Shown here: one piece after another, positions 1-5,245 of the stretch | How the letters are laid out: every line of letters starts with the position of its first letter | How positions within the stretch are numbered: position 1 is the first letter of the stretch | NCBI GenBank assembly: GCA_020025115.1 | Contig: JAHHSP010000091.1 | Location: 1-5,245, forward strand | Direction: 5' to 3' | Origin: Collinsella sp. | GTDB taxonomy: Bacteria; Actinomycetota; Coriobacteriia; Coriobacteriales; Coriobacteriaceae | Length of the DNA: 5,245 nucleotides | Made by a program: the position numbers and the translations under genes | The notes under the pieces: generated by a model | Told to the model about the DNA's origin: nothing | Databases searched by the model: none | The model's input: only the letters and a program-made list of their open reading frames with translations

Positions 1-39
1 GGGCGGCGCGCACATCAAAGCGATGAACCCGGCTGCGGC

Positions 40-1800
<1,761 letters not shown>

Positions 1801-1807
1801 ATCTATA

Positions 1808-1814
1808 CCTTTCC
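1808..1814 (-). promoter_or_regulatory. Ribosome binding site of thrS
   Basis: On the minus strand the sequence GGAAAGG lies 7 bases before the ATG of thrS. It matters because the frame is open for more than 1.3 kb further upstream; this site fixes the start at the short ThrRS form. Confidence 0.75.
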
Positions 1815-1844
1815 GATACGGTGCAGTACCTCTGTAACTTTTCC

Positions 1845-1850
1845 AGTGTA
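1845..1850 (-). promoter_or_regulatory. Candidate -10 element for thrS
   Basis: Minus-strand TACACT (4 of 6 matches to TATAAT) lies about 45 bases before the thrS start, downstream of the hairpins that close the preceding gene. No convincing -35 hexamer is found 16-19 bases upstream, so this is only a candidate. If real, the leader would be short (about 35-40 bases), leaving no room for a T-box riboswitch. Confidence 0.25.
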
Positions 1851-1911
1851 CCCGTTTGGCCGCGCATCTGGGCCTCCAATCGAGGAGAGTCCGGGAAGCA
1901 CGGAATAGGAA

Positions 1912-1942
1912 CGCACCCGCCATCCGAAGGGTGGCGGGTGCG
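1912..1942 (-). terminator. Probable rho-independent terminator of the zinc-ribbon membrane protein gene
   Basis: A strong hairpin: arms at 1912-1925 and 1929-1942 pair over 14 positions with a 3-base loop. Thirteen pairs are Watson-Crick; the one exception is a C-A mismatch on the minus transcript (U-G wobble on the plus transcript). On the minus strand it is followed by GTTCCTATTCC, which is T-enriched but not a clean U-run. It begins about 50 bases past the stop of the upstream minus gene and sits before the thrS leader, so it probably separates the two units. The imperfect U-tract is the main weakness. Confidence 0.6.
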
Positions 1943-1962
1943 AGACGGCGCGGTTCATCGGC

Positions 1963-1979
1963 CCCGTGCGACGCACGGG
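1963..1979 (-). other. Second hairpin between the zinc-ribbon gene and the terminator
   Basis: CCCGTGC at 1963-1969 and GCACGGG at 1973-1979 form a perfect 7-base-pair stem with a 3-base loop. It lies just 12 bases past the stop of the minus-strand gene and upstream (in transcription order) of the larger hairpin, with no T-tract after it. It could stabilise the mRNA 3' end or be part of a tandem terminator. Confidence 0.4.
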
Positions 1980-1991
1980 ACGGACTCGCGC

Positions 1992-2423
1992 CTATTGGAT
2001 GTGGGTTCGGCAGAAGGGGCAGACCTTCCAGTGCGCCTCCAGCGGGCGCTTGCACGTGGGGCAGACGTTGCGGACCTGGGTGTTGCACACCGGGCAGACG
2101 ATGAAGTCCTTCTCGATGGTGGTGCCGCAGTTGGGGCAGCTGCCGTACTGGGCGAGCTGACGCTCGCGCAGCGCCATGTCGAGCTCCTGCTCCTCGCGGT
2201 CCGCCACATATGATGCCGGGCGCATCACGATATAGGCCAGAAGGCCGACGATCGGGATGAGGGCGAGCAGGCCCCAGGCCCAAAACGCCTGGACGCCGCG
2301 GCGCTTCGCATCGATGAAGACATACACGACGGAGAGCAGGTAGAGGGCGACCACGAAGGCGATGAAACCGTACATGGCGATCATCAGCTGCGGGGACATG
2401 AGCTCCTCGATGTATTTGGACAT
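1992..2423 (-). CDS. Small membrane protein with PLD_N-type N-terminus and C-terminal double zinc ribbon
   Basis: A 143-residue protein of unknown function. Two hydrophobic segments, about residues 14-36 and 45-67, are separated by the basic loop DAKRRG; the second segment with its LIPIVGLLAYIVMRP ending resembles the PLDc_N (phospholipase D nuclease N-terminal) membrane domain, which occurs without any nuclease in many small proteins. A charged linker (about 75-92, DREEQELD) leads to four CxxC knuckles: C96/C99, C110/C113, C121/C124 and C135/C138. The 10-residue gap within each half is the same, so two zinc sites of the double-zinc-ribbon (DZR) type are likely. The basic loop suggests the ribbons face the cytoplasm. 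There is no signal peptide or catalytic motif. It is monocistronic: its own promoter lies upstream and hairpins follow. The ATG has GAAAGG 8 bases upstream. The coding call is firm; the role is unknown. Confidence 0.92.
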   Translation of the reverse strand: MSKYIEELMSPQLMIAMYGFIAFVVALYLLSVVYVFIDAKRRGVQAFWAWGLLALIPIVGLLAYIVMRPASYVADREEQELDMALRERQLAQYGSCPNCGTTIEKDFIVCPVCNTQVRNVCPTCKRPLEAHWKVCPFCRTHIQ

Positions 2424-2431
2424 GAACCTTA

Positions 2432-2437
2432 CCTTTC
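2432..2437 (-). promoter_or_regulatory. Ribosome binding site of the zinc-ribbon membrane protein
   Basis: Minus-strand GAAAGG lies 8 bases before the ATG at 2423; a second purine stretch (AAGG) lies 3 bases before the ATG, too close to be the main site. It supports the chosen start. Confidence 0.65.
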
Positions 2438-2474
2438 AGCCGGTTGCGAGATGCAAAGCTGTTCACAATCGCCC

Positions 2475-2487
2475 GGTATTGTATACC
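2475..2487. repeat. Short palindrome overlapping the leftward promoter
   Basis: GGTAT-TGT-ATACC is a perfect 5-base inverted repeat around a 3-base centre. It coincides with the extended -10 element of the minus-strand gene. Such a dyad may be an operator, but 5-base arms built partly on the -10 sequence can arise by chance. Confidence 0.35.
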
Positions 2488-2488
2488 A
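2480..2488 (-). promoter_or_regulatory. Extended -10 promoter element for the zinc-ribbon membrane protein gene
   Basis: The minus strand reads TGGTATACAAT: a TG-N-TATACA extended -10 (5 of 6 to TATAAT), with TACAAT as an overlapping alternative. No good -35 hexamer is seen, which fits an extended -10 promoter. The leader would be about 50 bases. It is the only AT-rich patch in an otherwise very GC-rich gap. Confidence 0.5.
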
Positions 2489-2558
2489 CCCTCCACTTCC
2501 CCGCATGCCCGAGCCCGGTGCGCACGCGAACGACACAGTGCCTCCCAGGGCGGAACCG

Positions 2559-2588
2559 GGCCGCTTGCGGGCCCAGGCGGCCGCTTGC
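2559..2588. repeat. Ten-base direct repeat upstream of the flavoprotein operon
   Basis: GGCCGCTTGC occurs at 2559-2568 and again at 2579-2588, a 20-base period (about two helical turns). The first copy also contains the near-palindrome CCGCTTGCGG. The pair lies about 115-145 bases before the operon start, a plausible place for a regulator site. No regulator gene is present in the window to link it to, and base composition alone makes GC-rich repeats more frequent here. Confidence 0.35.
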
Positions 2589-2665
2589 CCGATTTGGGCT
2601 GAAGTCGGCGCACGTCAGGCGTAGCATGGTTTGGCGGCGCGTCGCCCACGGCACCTCGGCAAAGA

Positions 2666-2683
2666 CGGGTCCGGGCCGACCCG
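2666..2683 (+). other. GC-rich leader hairpin before the flavoprotein operon
   Basis: CGGGTC at 2666-2671 pairs perfectly with GACCCG at 2678-2683 around a 6-base loop, ending 7 bases before the ribosome binding site. It could influence translation initiation, but it does not sequester the site and has no U-tract. Confidence 0.25.
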
Positions 2684-2690
2684 CCCAGAT

Positions 2691-2695
2691 GGGAG
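2691..2695 (+). promoter_or_regulatory. Ribosome binding site of the GlpA-like gene
   Basis: GGGAG lies 6 bases before the ATG at 2702. The protein begins with the FAD-binding strand directly after this ATG, so site and homology agree on the start. Confidence 0.6.
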
Positions 2696-2701
2696 CTCAC
2701 C

Positions 2702-4180
2702 ATGCAAGCAAGATATGACATCGCCATCGTGGGCGCGGGCATCACCGGATGCGCGATCGCGCGCCAGCTCTCCCGCTTCGACAAGACGCTATGCCTCATC
2801 GAGGCGGGCGATGACATCGCCCTCGGGGCCACGAAGGCCAACGGCGGCCTGGTCCACGCCGGATACGACCCCGCGCCCGGGACGATGAAGGCGAAGATGA
2901 ACGCACGCGGATGCGAGCTGTACGGGCAGTGGTCCGAGGAACTCGGATTCCCGTTCCGCCGCACGGGTTCGCTCGTGCTCGGCTTCTGCGACGAGGACCT
3001 CGCCGCCCTCGAGCGGCTGCGCGTGGGCGGCCTCGCCAACGGTGTCCCCCATCTCGAAATCGTCGGCCACGAGCGCATCGCCGAATTGGAGCCGCGCGCC
3101 AATCCGGACGCCGTCTGGGCGCTGTGGTGCCCCTCCACCGGCTACGTCGATCCGTTCGAAGTCGCCATAGCGGCGGCGGAGAACGCCGTCGCCAACGGCG
3201 CCACCTTCATGCGCGGTGCCCCGGTAAAGGCCATCGACCGCCCGGACGAGGGAGGGTTCGTCCTCTCGACGCCCAAGGGGGACGTCCATTGCTCGGTCTT
3301 GATCAACGCCGCGGGCAGCGGGGCGGGCGAGATCTCGCGCATGGCCGGCGACCGAGGGCTGCGCATGGCGTGGCGCCAAGGCAACATCGCCGTGCTCGAC
3401 AAGGAACCCCGCGCCCTCATGCCGCTCTATCCGCTACCGACCGCGGTGTCCAAGGGCGTCATCGTCACGGGAACCGTGCACGACAACACGGTCATCACCG
3501 CCACCGCCGAGATGCGAGAGCAAGGCGATAAGGACACGTACGCCGGCGATGTCGAGGCCCTGCTCTCCGGCGCGCGCAAACTCGTGCCCGATCTCGATAC
3601 CCGCCGCATCGTCCGCACCTTCGCGGGGGGACGCGCCGTGCTCGAAGACACGAACGACTTCCTCATCGAGGCCTCCGGGGCCGCACCCGGCCTGTTTCAC
3701 GCCGCGGGCATCCAGTCCCCCGGCGTCGCGAGCGCACCGGCGGTGGCCGAGCGCATGGAGCGGCTCCTTCGCGAAGCGGGCATCGATCTCGTCGAACGCG
3801 CCGATTGGAACCCCATCCGCCGCATGCCGGACGACTTCGACCTCGCCTCTCTCGAACGCAAGGAGGAGCTCATCGAGACTGACCCGGCATGGGGGCGTGT
3901 CGTATGCCGCTGCGAGACGGTGCCGGAGGCCGAGATCGTCGCCGCCATCCACCGTCCTCCGGGCGCCGTCTCGGTCGAGGGCGTCAAGCGCCGCTGCCGC
4001 GCCGGCATGGGACGCTGCCAGAGCGGCTTCTGCCAGAGCCGCGTCGTGGAGATCCTCGCCCGCGAGCTCGGGGTCGACCCCTCCGACGTCATGCTGGAAG
4101 ACGTGGGTTCGTGGATCGTCGACGGACCGCTCAAGAACCCGGGCGCCCCCGCGGGCGCCATCATCGAGGAGGGCCGCTAG
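2702..4180 (+). CDS. GlpA-like NAD(P)/FAD-dependent oxidoreductase (DAO fold) with C-terminal BFD-type [2Fe-2S] domain
   Basis: A 492-residue flavoprotein. The N-terminus has the FAD-binding Rossmann motif (IVGAGITG, residues 9-16, with E34 after the second strand). The stretch at 44-70 (TKANGGLVHAGYD, then PGTMKAKMNARG) is the signature of the LhgO/COG0579 branch of the DAO family. A further FAD contact is GLFHAAGIQSPGVASAPA (330-347). Residues about 398-455 form a BFD-like [2Fe-2S] domain with C402-x-C404 and C439-x4-C444 (GMGRCQSGFC), as in the C-terminus of anaerobic glycerol-3-phosphate dehydrogenase GlpA; C432 is an additional cysteine. There is no signal peptide or membrane segment. 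Annotation pipelines usually call such proteins glycerol-3-phosphate dehydrogenase. The motif favours the 2-hydroxyacid/glycerol-3-phosphate branch, but the substrate is not shown by the sequence; opine or amino acid oxidase-like roles of similar two-flavoprotein systems are alternatives. It is first in an operon, one base from the next flavoprotein. The family call is firm; the substrate is uncertain. Confidence 0.95.
   Translation: MQARYDIAIVGAGITGCAIARQLSRFDKTLCLIEAGDDIALGATKANGGLVHAGYDPAPGTMKAKMNARGCELYGQWSEELGFPFRRTGSLVLGFCDEDLAALERLRVGGLANGVPHLEIVGHERIAELEPRANPDAVWALWCPSTGYVDPFEVAIAAAENAVANGATFMRGAPVKAIDRPDEGGFVLSTPKGDVHCSVLINAAGSGAGEISRMAGDRGLRMAWRQGNIAVLDKEPRALMPLYPLPTAVSKGVIVTGTVHDNTVITATAEMREQGDKDTYAGDVEALLSGARKLVPDLDTRRIVRTFAGGRAVLEDTNDFLIEASGAAPGLFHAAGIQSPGVASAPAVAERMERLLREAGIDLVERADWNPIRRMPDDFDLASLERKEELIETDPAWGRVVCRCETVPEAEIVAAIHRPPGAVSVEGVKRRCRAGMGRCQSGFCQSRVVEILARELGVDPSDVMLEDVGSWIVDGPLKNPGAPAGAIIEEGR
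4166..4173 (+). promoter_or_regulatory. Ribosome binding site of the second flavoprotein, inside the end of the first
   Basis: GAGGAGGG, a near-ideal Shine-Dalgarno sequence, lies within the last codons of the preceding gene and 8 bases before the ATG at 4182. The stop and start codons are one base apart, so translation of the two proteins is probably coupled and roughly stoichiometric. Confidence 0.8.
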
Positions 4181-4181
4181 C

Positions 4182-5245
4182 ATGACCCAGGTCAGCACGC
4201 GCGATTACGATGTCGTCGTCATAGGCGGCGGTCCCGCGGGCATGGGGGCCGCCCTCGCAGCGCACGAAGCCGGCGCATCGACCGTCATCATCGAACGCAA
4301 CGGGCACCTCGGCGGCATCCTGCGCCAGTGCATCCATCCCGGCTTCGGCCTCACCCATTTCAAAGAGGAGCTCACCGGGCCCGAGTACGCCCAGCGCTTC
4401 ATCAACCGCGTGCGCGAGGCCGGCATCGACGTCATGCTCGGGTCCATGGTGCTCGGCATCGATGAGGGCGGTCGCGAGGGATCGGCGCACGACGTCACCG
4501 TCATGGGCGAGGACGGCATGGTCCGCCTCACCTGTCGCTCGGTGGTGCTCGCCATGGGCTGCCGCGAGCGCACCCGATCCGAGATCAAGATCCCAGGCAG
4601 CCGTCCCGCCGGCGTGTACACCGCGGGCCTCGCCCAGCGCTACATCAACATCGAGAACTTGCGCCCCGGGCACCGCGTCGTGATATTGGGCTCGGGCGAC
4701 ATAGGCCTCATCATGGCGCGGCGATGCGCTCTCGAGGGCCTCGAAGTCGAGGGTGTCTACGAGCTCATGCCCTACGCCAACGGCCTGCACCGCAACATCA
4801 AGAACTGCCTGGATGACTTTGGGATCCCGCTGCACCTGTCCACCACGGTCACCCGTGTGATCGGACGGAACCGCGTGGAGGCCGTCGAGGTCTCACGCGT
4901 GGACGAGGACCTCTCCCCCATTCCCGGAACCGAGCGCACCGTTCCCTGCGACACGCTGCTGCTCTCCGTGGGCCTCGTCCCCGAAAACGAGCTCGCCCGC
5001 TCCGCCGGGGTCGACATCGACCCGCGCACGCGCGGCGCGCGCGTGAATGAGGACCTGCAAACCAGCGTCGAGGGCATCTTCTCCTGCGGTAACGTCCTGC
5101 ATGTGCACGATCTCGCCGACAACGTCACCGCCGAGGCCGCGCGAGCGGAGGCGGCCGCGGCCGCACATGCCCTCGGCACCGCGAAGTCCGCCGCCCCCTG
5201 TGAACCGATCGCACTCGAACCCGGCGGCATGGCCGGCTATATCGT
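4182..5245 (+). CDS. FAD/NAD(P)-binding oxidoreductase, partner of the GlpA-like protein (3' end beyond window)
   Basis: The first 354 residues of a pyridine nucleotide-disulfide oxidoreductase family (COG0446-like) flavoprotein; the frame runs open off the window. The FAD motif is VVIGGGPAG (12-20) with E38 closing the fold. LGGILRQCIHPGFGLTHF (43-60) followed by KEELTGPEYA (61-70) is characteristic of the partner proteins of GlpA-like oxidoreductases, as is AMGCRERTR (124-132). A second Rossmann motif, VVILGSGDIG (166-175), should bind NAD(H). The C-terminal FAD motif is GIFSCGNVLHVHDLAD (298-313). There is no CxxC redox disulfide of the thioredoxin reductase type, and no membrane segment in the visible part. 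It may accept electrons from the preceding protein's [2Fe-2S] cluster and pass them to NAD or another carrier; in related organisms a DUF1667 gene usually follows. It lacks a stop in the window, so its length (the family is usually a little over 400 residues) cannot be checked. Confidence 0.93.
   Translation, partial: MTQVSTRDYDVVVIGGGPAGMGAALAAHEAGASTVIIERNGHLGGILRQCIHPGFGLTHFKEELTGPEYAQRFINRVREAGIDVMLGSMVLGIDEGGREGSAHDVTVMGEDGMVRLTCRSVVLAMGCRERTRSEIKIPGSRPAGVYTAGLAQRYINIENLRPGHRVVILGSGDIGLIMARRCALEGLEVEGVYELMPYANGLHRNIKNCLDDFGIPLHLSTTVTRVIGRNRVEAVEVSRVDEDLSPIPGTERTVPCDTLLLSVGLVPENELARSAGVDIDPRTRGARVNEDLQTSVEGIFSCGNVLHVHDLADNVTAEAARAEAAAAAHALGTAKSAAPCEPIALEPGGMAGYI

Noticed and set aside
1..39. 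Terminator or neighbouring gene downstream of thrS
   Set aside because: Only 39 bases are available, with no clear stem and T-tract; anything further lies outside the window.
1801..1991. T-box riboswitch in the thrS leader
   Set aside because: The conserved AGGGTGG-ACCGCG core is absent on the minus strand, and the space between the upstream hairpins and the thrS start is too short for a full T-box.
2577..2584. GCGGCCGC eight-base palindrome in the divergent gap
   Set aside because: A GC-only palindrome is expected in this composition and overlaps the direct repeat; nothing marks it as functional.
2599..2627. Possible promoter for the flavoprotein operon: CTGAAG, 17-base spacer, TAGCAT
   Set aside because: Only 3 of 6 and 4 of 6 consensus matches; such weak pairs are expected by chance, so it is not reported as a feature.
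1801..3138. In-frame upstream extension of thrS to a 1032-codon reading frame on the minus strand
   Set aside because: The extension runs through the zinc-ribbon gene in another frame and antisense to the flavoprotein gene, shows no recognisable domain, and the short start has a good ribosome binding site and begins where ThrRS similarity begins.
3434..4198. 254-codon open frame on the minus strand antisense to the GlpA-like gene
   Set aside because: Typical third-position GC shadow with low-complexity A/D/G/V/H composition and no recognisable motif; the plus-strand gene carries clear FAD and iron-sulfur motifs here.
4161..4835. 224-codon open frame on the minus strand antisense to the second flavoprotein
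   Set aside because: Same shadow effect; the plus-strand frame has the FAD and NAD motifs across this stretch.

Overview
The window is high-GC bacterial DNA with ordinary, densely packed genes. The protein sequences suggest a gut-type Actinobacterium of the class Coriobacteriia (Collinsella/Olsenella/Eggerthella relatives). The evidence is the G/C-ending codons, a short threonyl-tRNA synthetase of a non-E. coli type, a small PLD_N/double-zinc-ribbon membrane protein, and a GlpA-like/FAD oxidoreductase pair of the kind common in anaerobic Coriobacteriia and Clostridia. The taxonomic call is an inference and could not be tested here.

Layout. Positions 1-39 are the downstream flank of thrS and show no recognisable complete terminator or gene. 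Positions 40-1800 (minus) hold thrS, 586 codons, with the editing and catalytic domains intact but no full N-terminal TGS domain. Positions 1801-1991 carry the short thrS leader (ribosome binding site, a weak -10 candidate) and, upstream of it, two tandem hairpins that end the next gene. Positions 1992-2423 (minus) encode a 143-residue membrane protein with two transmembrane segments and four CxxC knuckles. The 278-base gap 2424-2701 separates divergent transcription units. It holds an extended -10 promoter for the membrane protein inside a short palindrome, a 10-base direct repeat with 20-base period, and a small GC-rich hairpin before the rightward operon. Positions 2702-4180 (plus) encode a GlpA-like FAD oxidoreductase with a C-terminal BFD-type [2Fe-2S] domain. 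One base after its stop begins a second flavoprotein (4182 to the window end, incomplete), an NAD(H)-type pyridine nucleotide-disulfide oxidoreductase family protein.

How the genes work together. The two rightward genes are translationally coupled. They look like a redox pair: the first oxidises a small hydroxylated or amino substrate (glycerol-3-phosphate is the usual annotation), and electrons pass through FAD and an iron-sulfur cluster to the second flavoprotein and probably on to NAD or another carrier. In related organisms a small DUF1667 protein usually follows, so it would be expected just past the right edge. The leftward genes are unrelated housekeeping (tRNA charging) and an uncharacterised membrane protein.

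I found no mobile element, CRISPR array, RNA gene or clearly novel system. The points most worth a second look are the unresolved substrate of the flavoprotein pair, the TGS-less ThrRS, and the unexplained repeats in the divergent intergenic region.
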